Below are positions 1 to 11,629 of a DNA stretch of 64,000 bases, one piece after another. Position 1 is the stretch's first letter; each line of letters begins with the position of its first letter. The DNA lies in contig ML681964.1 in NCBI GenBank assembly GCA_007922195.1, positions 657,150 through 721,149 of the forward strand, in the 5' to 3' direction. The notes under the pieces were generated by a model. That model had not been told where the DNA came from. It ran no database searches and was given only the letters and a program-made list of their open reading frames with translations. The DNA is from Podocnemis expansa. Lineage: Eukaryota; Chordata; Testudines; Podocnemididae. Made by a program: the position numbers and the translations under genes.

Positions 1-389
1 ATTTGATGCCTAATAGCACTCTGTCAGTTCACATTGTTATGATTGAAATGTATCAAAAAATTCTCCACAGTACTTGATTAATTATGTACACATGCTTTTT
101 ATGGCTCAAAGAAGGGACTCCTCAAGCCCATATTTGAAATCATCTCATACATATGCAGAGAAGTTGAACAGAATTTGGCCAAAGTATAGGAATGGGAATA
201 AAGAGACACAGGTTCCAGTTCAAGTCTGAACTGCAGATCACATGGATCCAGAACTCCTCTCTACTTCAATTTCATCCTCTATAATACGGCAATTATGACA
301 CTATCTCTGATGTTTATTGTCTGACTTTGGGAAACAGTCTGAGATGCTGGGATGAAAATTGTCAGATGAGTGCAAAGTTGGTGTTATCT

Positions 390-432
390 CTATTATTATT
401 ATTATTATTATTACTATTATTATTATTATTAA
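390..432. repeat. (TTA)n microsatellite
   Basis: About 14 tandem TTA/ATT units with one interruption (ttactatta). It produces a run of isoleucines in a small antisense frame, which is therefore not a gene. Confidence 0.95.
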
Positions 433-655
433 GATAAGCATAACAACTATTTCTTTAACTGTGTGATCCCTTCTTATATGTAAAGCCAAAAAGCCTCTCA
501 GTTTTCACTACTGTCTGCTCTCTGTAGTCTTTAAATATCTTAATCAAAGCCTCTCTAACACAGGTCGGCTTTTAACACCTGTGTTAATTATTGTAAGATA
601 TCATAAAGGGGAGACCTCAAAGGAAAGCACTAGTTATGCCATCATGGTGAACTGT

Positions 656-674
656 AAAAAAAAAAAAAAAAAAA
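656..674. repeat. A19 homopolymer
   Basis: Uninterrupted run of 19 A. No SINE or LINE body is recognisable upstream, so it cannot be assigned as a retroposon tail. Confidence 0.9.
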
Positions 675-1672
675 TAGAATTTATCTCCAGCCATTGTTCT
701 CTACCCCAGCAAAGCATGTGTGGAATGCACCAAGGCATGGAACTTGGAACCAGATCCAGCCAATATGTCAGGGTTGTCTGAGAAACTGATTTTTTTTCAG
801 GTTATTTCCTGTTTGCTTACAATGTTGGTTTAATGTGGTGACTTTTGCTCTATTTACATTATTGAGGGGACTTGGTTTGCTTATTTTTTAAAATCCCATA
901 TTAAACAGATCTTCCCCCTGAGCCTTCATAGAGCAAATCTGGCACTGTAAGGTAACCTATGGCATCTGTAGCAGGGCCTTTCTGAGTGAGTTTCTCCCAG
1001 GAGATTACAGCACAGAAATTGTCCAAGACAATTGTATGCTGTCTTTCCTAACCCAAAATTGACAGACACTATTAAGGAAGTGGTTTCTCAAATTGGCATT
1101 GAAGTTTAAAAGCTTGGACATAAGAGTTCTGGGGATGAATCCTTAGGCTGAGAGCTAGCACTATGTCATGCATCTGGCAAAGAGGTGGAATGGAGTGCAT
1201 AGACATCTGCTGCCAACTCAGCAGCTAGCTGAAGTCAGCACAACTTAGAGCAACCCTGAGGCACATTTGATCAATTACAGACAGATTCTGGTTCTTTTGT
1301 GTGTTGACTGAATGGAATAGCAAAAATGCCCTCTCTCTCTCTTTCTCTCCATAAACAGTGGGACAAAGGGGCTAGATCACAAAATCTGTTCCTCTACCCT
1401 TTGTGCTAACCTGAATGTAAAGTAGTTGTTTTTTTTTAATTTTTCCATATTGTTTAATGAATCTCTTTTGGGCGGGGGGTCATTTTGACAGTTCTCCCTG
1501 ACTCAAGCCTCATGTGTTTCTATACTAATGACATAGAACAGCAATCTTCTCTGTGCCTTGTTGGGTGACCAAGGGCTGTACAACAGGAGAGTTATGTATT
1601 CCTCTCTCATGCACAAATCCTGGTGCGTAACTCAAGCAGTCATAGAGGGTTGGAGAGAGGGCTAGAATCTAT

Positions 1673-2177
1673 GGCTATGTCCACACGTACATGCTTATTT
1701 TGATTTAAGTTAAATTGAAATAAGTTAATTTGAAATAAAAACCTTAATTTGAATTAATTTAAATAGAAATAAGCAAAAACCTCAAATTGAAATAGCAAGT
1801 CCAGACACGGGACTTGCTATTTCAAATAAGGAGAGGGGCATCATGGGAGGTGTGGCAACATGGCCCCGTCACTGGGCCATGCCCCCACCCAATATATACA
1901 AAAAGGAAGGCACCCTGGGAAGGAGAAGGGCAAAAGTGTTATTTCAAAATAATGGTTATTTTGAAATAACACTTCCGAATGGCGTTATTTCAAACTAACC
2001 ATTTTGAAATAAGACAATTTGAATTAAAGTAGATTTAAGCTATTTTGAAATAACGTCTCTTGTTTTGAAATGACAGAGCTCATCATTTTGAAACAAGAAA
2101 ATGTCATGTGGACCTAATCCTTTTTAAATTGAAATAAGCAGTGCTGTTTCAATTTAAAAGATACATGTGGACATACC
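1673..2177. mobile_element. PIF/Harbinger-like MITE, family A, copy 1
   Basis: The left end GGCTATGTCCACACGTACAT and the inverted right end (ATACATGTGGACATACC) form terminal inverted repeats. The interior is AT-rich with repeated 'tttgaaata' blocks. A GC-richer core at about 1830-1940 (gaggggcatcatgggaggtg, then ggcaccctgggaagg) is shared with the copy at 11630-12142. There is no coding capacity, so it is non-autonomous. The superfamily is inferred from the related element at 20328, which has a TAA duplication. Confidence 0.75.
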
Positions 2178-2924
2178 CTACGTCTCACACTGTGGAGAGA
2201 CAACAAAATCACTCACGTTCCAGCCTGAGTTGGCAGACCAGACACAATGCCTGCATTCACCCTTACCCTCCCCACATATACATTACATTTCTGCTGGCCT
2301 CCAGGGTTGATATCTGAATATTTTCATGGTATTATTTATGCTGTGGGCAAGTGGGAGGCAGTGAGCAGTTCTTCAACTGTAGTTTTGTATGTTCTAAAAT
2401 CTATAATAAAGAAAGCTGAGCAAGAAATGGTTTTCCAGTCCCTGGAAATTCTTTGAGATTTAAAAAAATTCCTATCTCAGATCAGGCCAAAAAGTCAAAA
2501 TCATGAAAATTTTCACAAATTGAGAATCTGGAAAAAAAATCAGTTTGGGTCAATTAAACATTTTCTTTAGATTTCAACCTTTTTATGTATTTATTTTTTA
2601 CTATTGATATCTTAATTTTCAAAATGAAAAGTCATGGTGTACTGAAAAAACAGAATATTTTGCTTCAAAATTGTCATGATTTTGGACAGATTAGCACAAA
2701 TTAAAGGTTGTGCTTAATACATCTGAATTTTGGAAGCTCCAGTAAGTTTCAAATAATTTTTATAAAATATTTTAGGCTAATTACACCATGTGTGAATGTA
2801 GTAAAAATATTATTGCATCATTAAAACCACTCTTACTGAATCCAGCCCCAAGTAATGTACAGCAATCTTATGGTATATTTTTTGTCAGTGGCTGGAATGG
2901 ACATCTGGACAGATCAGTAGGTAT
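2178..2924. other. Non-coding, nothing recognised
   Basis: AT-rich unique-looking sequence with small chance frames (69 and 60 codons). No TSD-bounded element was found. Confidence 0.5.
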
Positions 2925-3050
2925 GCCCAGTTCCCATTCTGTTAAGTTCCCCCATCTTCAAAGCATCTGACTAAGTGGGATTTTCTCCCATGAAAGCTCA
3001 TGCAATACATAAATTTGTTAGTCTTGAAAAGCGCCACAGGACACCTTGTA
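2925..3050 (+). mobile_element. Penelope-like element, truncated 3' end
   Basis: Contains the diagnostic 3' segment of the family: cttcaaagcatctgac, then gggattttctccca, gaaagctcatgcaa, ttgttagtct and gccacaggac. It matches the 3' region downstream of the GIY-YIG domain at 18437-19122 and the other copies listed. It is 5'-truncated. The upstream words 'cccccatcttcaaagc' are also present at about 49410. No clear target duplication was found. Confidence 0.7.
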
Positions 3051-3684
3051 TGTCCAGTTTCTATGTGAAGATATGATTATTAAAATGAAAGTCCTGCAAA
3101 CAAAAGAGATTTTAATATTTTAAAGAGCTGGAGGGAGATTCATAAACCATTAATTTTTCAACCTGTCTGAATCCACTGGAGCCCATCTTTCTGGTATTAG
3201 TACTCTAGTTAAGGACTTGAAATCAGATGGGATCATTAATTATGGAGCCATTTCTGGACAAAATACTATAGCCTGAAGTTGGTGGCTACTCATCTGTAGA
3301 GCTATTTGTCAGGTAGAGAGTCCAGTGACCTTCTTGGTAAGTATACCACATTTCCTGAGCAAAGTGGAACATGGCAACATCATTTTGCAAAATTAGCAGT
3401 AATTCTAGTCCTTATTTTCACTGTCTATAATTCTGCATCATTGTTGTGTCTTTTCTTGACCTTGATTTAAAATCTAAATGAGGTGGCTCAGGAACTCTTG
3501 TTCTATTTCATTACATGCTAAACCTTTCTTTGAAAATTCTTTTTCAAAACATGCCCCTGCCCTTTGTGTTTAAGAATTCTGATAACACTGCAGGAATGAT
3601 GAATGGATGAGGTATCACATTCAATCCAAATGCAGTCAGTTTGGGAAAAACAAAAGGAAAATGTTTAACAATAACAGCAACTTT

Positions 3685-3817
3685 CAGCATCTAACAAAGT
3701 GAGATTCTCTCCCACAAAATCTCAGGCAATAAATACATTTGTTAGTCTTTAAAAGTGCCACAGGGCTTCTTGTTTGTTTTGCTGGACTAGACTAACATGG
3801 CTACCCCTTTGAAATTT
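3685..3817 (+). mobile_element. Penelope-like element, 3' end with 9-bp duplication
   Basis: Same 3' module as the other copies, from cagcatctaacaaagtgag to actaacatggctacccc. It is flanked by a 9-bp direct repeat, agcaacttt, at 3676-3684 and 3818-3826, read as a target-site duplication. Only the last ~130 bp of the element is present. Confidence 0.75.
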
Positions 3818-4039
3818 AGCAACTTTTTTTACATCAACCCATGCCATTTGTTTTTGGTGTTTGCAGCCTGGGGATCTGGTCTGTTTCCCAAGTCAACAAC
3901 TAGCTGGTCAGGGAGCAGCGAAAGTCAGACAAGCTCTCTTTTTCTTTCCGATTGGCACATGGCCAGCGGGTTGTGACCATTTCTTTTGTACATGAAACTT
4001 GCTGCTATCACATACACCTTGCATCCATACCATTGTCCC

Positions 4040-4480
4040 TGATCTAATGTGCTTTGTGTAAAGCTACATCTTAAAATCCATTTGGATTCTGAAGATGGTG
4101 CAGAATGCCACAATCTACGTGTTATTCAGAGCGTCTTGCTGCAAGCACACTACATCACTGTTCCATGTTTTGTACTGGCTGCCTATTGGTTTGTGAATAG
4201 CTTTTATGTTGTAAAAGTTGACCTTGAAGGCTCTGGTTGCCCTGGGATTGACTTGTCTCAGAGACCACCTCTCTCTCCATGCATTCTGCTTTAGCTGCAC
4301 TCATTGGACATGCCTGTGCTGGTGTACCCCATGGTACAGAAGTAAAGGAGTATTCTGTATGACAGACCTGTACCTATGGAACTCATTCCACCGTTTGGGC
4401 TGAAAGATAACCTGACTCATCTTGCCTACACAGTATCCCTCAGAGTCCTTTGTTCCTCTTTGTTCTGTGGAGAAGGGGAG
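4040..4480 (+). pseudogene. Degenerate LINE ORF2 C-terminal fragment
   Basis: Different frames preserve pieces of the post-polymerase region of L2/CR1-type reverse transcriptases. About 4160-4180 reads like the 'L..LPI' segment. The frame from 4218 reads TLKALVALGLTCLRDHL, close to the usual 'T.KAL.GL.P.YL.D.L' block. About 4365-4400 reads LYLWNSFHRLG, the 'LWNSLP' block. Frameshifts separate them. No start or promoter is seen. It is a dead retroposon fragment; the clade assignment is uncertain. Confidence 0.45.
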
Positions 4481-4705
4481 AATTATGAGGCTGGATAGCA
4501 GTGGAATTTTGGCAAAGAAGAATGGTTTCTTCATGTTGTTATGTTATTTGGTTTCAGCAGTGATTCAGAGTTGCATATTTCATAACAGTATATTTCTTTC
4601 GTAGAGGGGTGGGGGATTGTCATGGGTGCCCATGGCCCAAGTAAATATTACATCAACTCTCCTAATTTGCTATGTGCGTGCATAACATAAAATGTACTAT
4701 GTGAC

Positions 4706-4774
4706 AGGCCATTGTGATGTCAGAGGTGACTCAACCAATTCCCTCTTGGGTCACCTCTGACATCATGATGGCCT
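4706..4774. repeat. 25-bp-arm inverted repeat (hairpin)
   Basis: The arms at 4706-4730 and 4750-4774 are inverted complements with two mismatches around a 19-nt loop; the core is gatgtcagaggtgac / gtcacctctgacatc. It may be a tiny palindromic MITE or a hairpin-forming transcript. No flanking duplication is evident. Confidence 0.85.
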
Positions 4775-5429
4775 AGGAGTCTTGGCATGGCGAAGATATA
4801 TATCTTATCATAGCTGCTTACCTCATTGTAATTCATAAAGGTGAAATGGCTGAGGATTTCAAAATTGGACCATAACAGCCAATTATACCCAGGGATGGTT
4901 CACTCTGGTGACATGGCTGCCCCTTTGTAACTTGTCAAGATTATAAAGCTCTCAGCTATGCTTTCAGCTGGTTTCCAATATTTCACGCTGACTCTTCAGA
5001 CAATTGTATGTGGCACTCACTCAGGGAAGAAACCATGAAAATCTGAAAGTTTATGTGAAGGATACAAAACTACCAAGGAAAAGTTTTAGCTGACCATAGA
5101 ACTTTTGCAAACAATGTTGTAATTAAAGAGCTATTAATTGATTAAAATATTTCATAAATTCCCTTTTGATTTTGCCAGTCATTTTTGATGGGTTACAGCT
5201 AGTTTATTTATAGCACTGTAGTGTCTACTAAAGCTCCAATTCAGATTATAATCACATTGTGCTAGGGAATGTAAAAATACATACCTAGAAATCGTAGCTT
5301 CCAGGCTTCCATCTTTTTCTTCTGTGTTGGTAAAACACCTACCACACAGGAATCCATGGTAAGGATTCCCCAGAGCAACAATAATACAAATAATACTGTG
5401 AAGATATAACACACAGGAAGAGAAAGTGT
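4775..5429. other. Non-coding, nothing recognised
   Basis: AT-rich sequence with only short chance frames. No terminal repeats or conserved motif were recognised. Confidence 0.5.
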
Positions 5430-5545
5430 TAATATCATCCCCAGTTAACAGGTAGAGGAACAGAGAGATTAAGGGACCTGGCCAGGGTCACAAAAAAGCT
5501 CTGTGGTAGGACTAGAAACTGAACCCAGGTTCCAGTGCCTCTTTT
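5430..5545 (-). repeat. MIR-like CORE-SINE remnant
   Basis: Reads, in antisense, the usual MIR/CORE-SINE order: 'atcatcccc', 'agaggaacagagagattaag', 'cctggccagggtcac', then 'gaactgaacccaggttcc'-type words. It is diverged, as expected of an ancient amniote SINE. Confidence 0.6.
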
Positions 5546-6616
5546 TAATTCCTGAACAACAGGATCATTCTTCCTTCCTAATAAGTAGTGTTTCTCTTGC
5601 AACCTCTGACAGCAGAACTTTGAGCAAGCTCCTGCAAATCCTTACTGCTGTGAGAAATCCTCACTAACACGTAAGCCCCAGGGCTGGCAATAAAGACAAC
5701 TCGCATGAGTAAGAGTTTGTAGACTCAAGCCCTTTGTGCCCTTCATCAGCATATGGCAGTATTTTTCTTCATTCTCTCTTAGCCCTGCTGGTACAAGGTT
5801 ATCTTCAAGTTGCAGTTTATTGTATACAGATTCCTTGTTTATTAAGCCTTCTTCCCTAAATCTAAATAAATGTACAATGTTAATTTGACTGCTTTCATTG
5901 GCTTTTCACAAAATATAACAGGATTGACTGCACAATCTCATTTCCCTCACAGACACCTCTTGGAGAAGGTCTAACTCAAATGACCTCAACACACAGACTG
6001 TTCTGTTTCAACCATTCTTCTGAAGATATGTTAATACTTCTTATCTTACATTCTGAGGCCTCTGCCGCCTTTATCTGTTATGACTCGACACCTTGGATTA
6101 TTCTTTTATGGAGGATGGAAATGATCAATTCTCTCTTGTTGTTGAAATCTGCATTCCAAAGAGATCTGCACATGGGAGTATTGTTTTAGCTCAGATCAAA
6201 CGATTGTAATGTGTCCTGTCTTTGGGGTTATTAGATTCCTGAATTAATTTTTTTATTCTTTATATTTAATTAATGCAGTCCTATAAAACATCCCTTCATG
6301 ATATCATATTAATTGTTCTGTTTTCTTGGGCTGATCACAAAGCCATCTATTAGCAATAACTTCATCCTATCTGAGAACTGTCGTTCTTGAAGTTTCTGAT
6401 GATCGCTAAATAATCTGATGACACCCTTCTGACTGCTCCTTGCATGGGAGTGCATGTAACAGGGCATGTACCTTTTTCTGCACATAAAGTACACACAGAC
6501 ATTCCTGTTGTCTGCTGCAGAGACAGGCAACTTGGAGACTCGCTGCTTGTGAAAATTATTTGTGGTCTATTTACAGTGTTCCTTCACCTCCTCTATAGCA
6601 CATATCACCCTCAACC
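5546..6616. other. Non-coding, nothing recognised
   Basis: No gene or classifiable repeat was seen. The longest open frames are 69-73 codons with no family resemblance. Confidence 0.5.
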
Positions 6617-6624
6617 CTCTAGGT

Positions 6625-6810
6625 CAGTGGTTTTCAAACTGAGGGTCAGGACCCAGTACTGGGTCACAGACACTCAGGACCTGGGTCATGGCACCCCCTG
6701 CTGTTTCCGCGAAAGACTGGAATGGATTGCTCAAAGATGTAATTGTTGGGTCACAGCCATAAATGATTTTTTTGGACTGGGTTCTGAGGAAAAAAATTTG
6801 AAAACAACTG
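6625..6810. mobile_element. hAT-type MITE with exact 8-bp TSD
   Basis: 186 bp. It begins CAGTGGTTTTCAAACT and ends in the inverse, TTTGAAAACAACTG. It is flanked by a perfect 8-bp duplication, ctctaggt, at 6617-6624 and 6811-6818. The 8-bp length and the CAGTGG end are hallmarks of hAT transposons. A 166-codon open frame at 6444-6944 runs across it and is not a gene. Confidence 0.9.
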
Positions 6811-6818
6811 CTCTAGGT

Positions 6819-8041
6819 CAAGGACAGATGAAATCAGCCTCTGAAGTCTCTCTTGGGACTGCCTTTGAGAGTCTGCCTCTCTCTCTTTCTCCCCCCAACC
6901 CCCCAGGGGCTTTCTTCCTGTGCCTTTACTACTTTCTGGGCTAATTAGCCTTGTAGATCTTTATGGCCGGTCCCAAGTCTATTGACTAGGCACAGTTATC
7001 ATCATCAGGTTTGCTCCCAGGCGACTAGCTAGTTGCACTGACCAGAATGCTGGCTCAGCTGCTGCTGCCCAGCTCTCTGTCACAGCACACATGGGGAAGA
7101 CAGCTTCAAGGAGTCCAACCACCTTTAAATCCTCCTGCACAAGAGCTAACCATAGCTGAAGTTATTACCCCCACCTGAGCACAAAGACTGTTTGGGGCTA
7201 GGTCCATTTGTGATACTAACCACTGCAAGAGAAACTAGTGTGGTCCTGTATTCCCCAGTGAAGTGCACTGGCTGCAGAGGAGAGCACAGGATGCACCCTT
7301 TTAATGGATCAATCAGTGATCATAGGCCCCTCCTAGCCCCTGTGAACCAAGATACTGCAGGAGGGATTGTGTCCCCCTGAGACTCAATACCTTCTGGAAC
7401 ACCTGCCTTAAGAAGCCTATGCTTTAATTTCTGCTTATAAGGGAAAATTGAGCCTCAACTAGTGATCATTATAAATGGGTTTTAATTTTTGCTAGCATGC
7501 CTCTTTACAAAGGTTAAGGACAATGGCAACTATGTCTCTCCATGTTATCCATATTGATTCAATGCTATTTTTATGGCTTTTCCAGTTTACCTCCAAGAAA
7601 AGACAACACAGAACTCAAAATCCATAGAAGGTCATAGGAGGGATCACCAGATCATCTGTGCTGACTTCCTATTTACTGCAGGCCCTCGCCACCATCCAGC
7701 ACCTACAAACCAAGTCCAACAGCCAAAATTCAACCAAAGTTTTACAGCCTTCTGTATCAGTGACTGAGATGTGGATGGTAATGCCTTGTGGCTGGAGCAG
7801 GCGCCAGGCCCAGTGGTTGAAGTAGTCATCACTAGCCAGCAGTAGAGCCAAAATCAGATGCCAGAGCCAAGGGTCAGAGCTGGAGTTAGGATCTAGGAAT
7901 CAGAGCGAAGGGAAAGAAGCAGGTTACCTGGAGTGAGGCAAAACAGGTAAAGCTGGGTTCAAGGCAGGCATAGGGCTGGGAACACATAGGTGCACAAACT
8001 GCTGCAGCTATAGGTGAACACTTTGAGCAGCTAGCAACCTG
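6819..8041. other. Non-coding, nothing recognised
   Basis: Moderate GC with only short chance frames. No terminal repeats, splice-bounded exon or known SINE were detected. Confidence 0.5.
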
Positions 8042-8409
8042 CTTCTCATGGACTCTAAGGTCAGAAGGAACCAATATGATCACCTAGTCTGAGCTCCTGA
8101 ACAAGGCAGGCCACAGAACCTCACCCATCCACTACAGTAATAGACACCTAACTTAAGAATGAGTTATTAAAGTTCTCAAATCATGGTTTAAAGACTAATG
8201 TATAGAGAATCCACCAACAAGTGAACTGTGCCCCGTGCTACAGAGAAAGGTGTAACTCCATCCCTCCCCCCCCCCCAATCATACAGTCTTTGCCAATCTG
8301 TCTTGGGGGAAAATTCCTTCCCAACCCCAAATATGGCGATCAGTTAAACCCTGAGCATGTGGCCAAGACTCACTAGCCAGACACCCAAGAAAGAATTCTC
8401 TAGAATAAC
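8042..8409 (-). mobile_element. CR1 LINE 3' region (antisense), first part
   Basis: In antisense this shows the CR1 3' region: 'actctaaggtcagaagg', 'atgatcacctagtctgag', 'cctcacccatccact', 'tcatggtttaaagac' and 'aaatatggcgatcag'. It aligns block for block with the + strand CR1 at 48480-50030. The 3' terminus is near 8042. With 9430-10990 it appears to be one CR1 copy split by a roughly 1-kb insert. Confidence 0.8.
8267..8277. repeat. C-rich homopolymer
   Basis: Run of about 10 or 11 C interrupting the CR1 3' region. Confidence 0.9.
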
Positions 8410-8415
8410 TCATAA

Positions 8416-9420
8416 GCCATGGGGGCCACACCAGAAGCCATACCGTGTGCCAGTCGGTCCTGCAGGGCCCAGCAAAGTGTGAAGCCTGGGGCTGTCACTC
8501 CAGCTGACCCCACAACAGAGAGCACTCTGTGGTGGGGAGAGTGTGGACATCCCTTTCTCACCTGGAAAGTGGCCAGCTGACATACTGAAGTATGAGCTTT
8601 TAGGAACAGTAGGGGGGAAGTTGCTCCATTACAGTGCACACAGGGTTAAAAGGGGCCTATGTGTAATAGTCAGTCGGCTGCTAGGAGCTGGCAGCCAGTC
8701 AGAGGACAGGCTGCCTGTATGAAAGGGAGCAAGTGAGCTAGCTGTTTGGTCTGCTGTGGGGGAGCTGCTGGAAGGTCGTCTTTCTAGCAAGCTGGCTGTG
8801 GGAGGCAGCACCTTGGAGAGCCCCAAGTGGGCAAGTGCACTGGGAGCTGACCGGGAGCTGGGGACTGTGGCAGTGGCTGGAGCAGCGGTCTGGTGGCAAG
8901 GACCCAAGAGTGGACAGTGGCTGGACTCCAGCAGGGAGTGACCGCAGGTGATTGGGGGAAGCAGCCCAGGGAGCTGACTGGTATGGAGAGACTGAAGGAA
9001 AGTGGAAGGTCTCAGTGGAGGTACTTAGGGTCCCTGGGCTGGGGCCTGGATAAGTGGGTGGGCCCAGGTGTCTCCTTGCTCTTCCAGCATGCCAGGAGTG
9101 GCACAGGTGCCAGAAGTGGCACAGGCTTGCTGGCCCATTGACTATTTTAATTAGTGAGCTGGACTGAACCCCAGAAGAGATTGACTTTAAAAGGGTTTGG
9201 CAGAAGGGCTAAGAAAAGGAGTCAGGAGGAGAGTCTGGCATGACAAAGGCAGAGCACAGACCATCTGGAGGGGACCACTTGAGCTCATTCCCCAGTAACA
9301 CCATCAGGAGGTGCCTCCCAAGTGGGTCACAGGTTGCTAACTGCCTAAAGGAACATACACAAACCAGAGGTGAGCCCCAGCGATGCTAAGCCCTGCTTGC
9401 TACCATCACAAGCAACCCTG
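8416..9420. mobile_element. Unclassified GC-rich insert (~1 kb) inside CR1
   Basis: The related + strand CR1 has only about 190 bp between the segments matching 8395 and 9505, while here they are about 1.1 kb apart. The extra sequence is visibly GC-richer than its flanks, with many 'ggctgg/gagctg' words. It lies between two copies of tcataa (8410-8415 and 9421-9426), a possible 6-bp duplication. No TG...CA ends, long frame or known family was recognised. An unknown LTR-like element is possible. Confidence 0.45.
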
Positions 9421-9429
9421 TCATAAAGT

Positions 9430-10990
9430 CACACTCGTACTTTTGTCCAGTTCTTGCTCAGAATTTAATTTCTTTGCTCTTACAATCCCTACTGGGAGGC
9501 TATTCCAGAATCTCATTCTTCTGATGATTAGAAATCTTCCTGTAATTTCAAGACCAAATTTTGTTTATGACCAGTTTATATCCATTTTTTCTTTTTAACA
9601 TTGTCTTTTAGCTTAAATAGCTTTTCCCTTTCATGGTGATTACCCCTGATGTATTTATAAAGAGCATCATATCCCCTACTTTTTTTAGGCTAAATAAACC
9701 AAGCCCTTTGCGTTTCCTCTCCTCCATTTTCCAATCACTCTTCTAGATCATCTCTGCACCAGTTCCAATCTGAATTCATCTTCCTGAACATTGATAACCA
9801 GAATTACACGCAAATGAGGTCTTCTCAGTACCTTGTACAATGGCATTAATTCTCCCCACCCTCTCTCTCTTCTGAAAATGCTTTGCCTGATACATCCTAG
9901 GATCTCATTTGCCTTTTTGCATAGCCACATCATGTTTGTAGCTCATAGACATCCTGAGCTCAACCCACACACCCAGGTCTCTCCTCTCCTCTGTTGCTTC
10001 CTATTCATAAGCTCCCCAATTTGTAGCAGAAATTCTTCTTATTAGATTCTAAGTGCGTCACCTTGCACTTCGTACTATTGAATTTCATCCTATTTCTGCC
10101 ATTCCAATCTTCAAGTTAATCCTGATCTTCCTTTATAACGTTCCTATTCTTCTCTGTATTGACAATGCCTCCCAACTTAGTATCATCAGCAAATTCTATT
10201 AGTATGCACCTACTCTTTGTGCCAAGGTTATTAATAAAAATATTGAATGAGATTGCTCCAAGACTGATCTTTGAAGAAATCCACTAGTAACCTCCCTCCG
10301 GTCCAATAGTTCACTTTTCAGCACAATCTTTTGCCTTCTCTGCTTTAGCCAATTCCTTAGCTACCTTACAATTCTTGTACTGATCTCCATTTTCCCTAAT
10401 TTAACTAATAATATCTCATGTGCTTTTATGTCAAATGCTTTATTGAAGTCCATGATCTATTGCATTTCCCTGATCTAAAACAGTTATCTTCTTAAAGGAA
10501 GTCAGGTCAGTTTGGCATGAAGTACTTTTGGTACATCCATGTTACAGTACATCCTCTTTACCATTTACTTCTGTGAATTTAGTTATTCTTCACTTTACAC
10601 TTTGTTCTAAAGCCTTAATTACTACTGACATCAGACTAACAAGTTTTTCATTGCCCAGATCACCCCGCACCACTTTCTTCTAAAAGTATGACAATAGCTA
10701 TTCTCAAGTTATATCATAATACTCCTGAATAGATAGATTTATTAGAAGTCCAATCGGCCTAGCAATCTCAGGTGCCAGTTCTTTCAGTTTTCTAGGATGG
10801 AAATTATCCAGTTCCCCTATCTGAATGCATTAAGTCCTTTATCTTTTTTTCTTTTTCCACCTCAGTTCTATCCATTTCTGTAAACTCATTTCAATCAGCC
10901 ATCCTGCATTCACATCCATGTTCAATGTAGTGCAAGGGTAGGTGGTATCTATTTTGAGATTCCTTGCTACATCTCAGAAGAATTTCTATT
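9430..10990 (-). pseudogene. CR1-clade LINE, reverse transcriptase region (dead)
   Basis: Antisense remnant of a CR1-clade non-LTR retrotransposon that copied itself by target-primed reverse transcription. The reverse complement of 10428-10457 reads IMDFNKAFDI, the conserved RT block usually written DFSKAFD. Flanking antisense blocks lie in the usual order: about 10180-10280 (statement of 'aaggttattaataaaaat' and 'ccactagtaacctccctcc'), 10060-10110 and 9640-9960. The frame is broken throughout and the 5' end fades near 10990. It joins the 3' part at 8042-8409 across the inserted block. It is not functional. Confidence 0.75.
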
Positions 10991-11190
10991 ATTTTAATGA
11001 AAGGCTCTCATTTCCCTTATCAGCCACTTGTCATTAAATGTCAAGAGGCAAAATCTATATTCTGTATTGTAAACCTCCCTTCTACTCTAAGGTCTTGAAC
11101 TAATACCAATTAAGAATCATCATGTTTTACACTTCTGTAATAACTTTCTAAATAGTAATGAGTTTAGCTTCATAATTGTCTGTCAAGCAG

Positions 11191-11237
11191 TATTATCCCC
11201 ATTTTACAGAAACTGAGGCAAAGAGCTATTTAGGCTA
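11191..11237 (-). repeat. MIR-like fragment
   Basis: Contains attatccccattttacag followed by aaactgaggcaaagag, the antisense 3' half of a MIR/CORE-SINE. Confidence 0.6.
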
Positions 11238-11239
11238 AG

Positions 11240-11350
11240 ATTTTTTCAAAGTGACTGGTTCCCAACTTGAGACACCTTAAAGGGACCACATTTTCAGAAA
11301 GCACTGAGTATCTGCTCTTTGAAAATCAGGCCCCTTTTAAGATCTCATAT
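11240..11350. repeat. Ancient amniote interspersed repeat fragment
   Basis: Contains 'gactggttcccaacttgaga', 'aaagggaccacattttcaga' and 'gaaaatcaggcccctttt'. I recall this word order from old dispersed sauropsid repeats. A short related word (actagtcacttttgaaaatc) also occurs near 17550. Family unknown. Confidence 0.4.
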
Positions 11351-11629
11351 TTGCAAGGGCTGAATTTTCAGTTGTTAGGCAAGCACAGATAATTCAACTC
11401 CAGCTAGGTATTGTCTCAATACACCGGTGTTGGGAATCATGTAGTGTTCATGTGGCATGTTGTGGGTTGCGCAGTTCTTGTTGTTGGTTTAACTTTTTTT
11501 TGTTTGTTTTGGATGACTGTCCTCAGGCTGGGGTTTTGTGAGTGACCTATGTCTATACATTGCAGAAAATTCATCAAACTCCGACAATGCCATTTATTCC
11601 AGTGTCAATGTTGGCTTCTGTGTCACAAT

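Larger units (their letters stand above)
1..1672. other. AT-rich non-coding sequence, no gene seen
   Basis: No open frame longer than about 66 codons, no splice-bounded exon and no recognisable mobile element was found here. It holds one trinucleotide microsatellite and one A tract (listed separately). The short frames fall across low-complexity sequence, so I treat them as chance. Confidence 0.6.

Noticed and set aside
656..674. A tract as a SINE tail
   Set aside because: No promoter box or body upstream; several other long A/T homopolymers in the window (56181, 58519, 60352) also lack bodies.
1673..2177. Claiming a TSD for MITE family A copies
   Set aside because: Flanks can be read as CTA/CTA (copy 1) or AAT/AAT (copy 2) only by shifting the element ends, so no duplication is asserted.
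6444..6944. 166-codon open frame
   Set aside because: It runs across a hAT MITE with exact duplications and shows no family resemblance.
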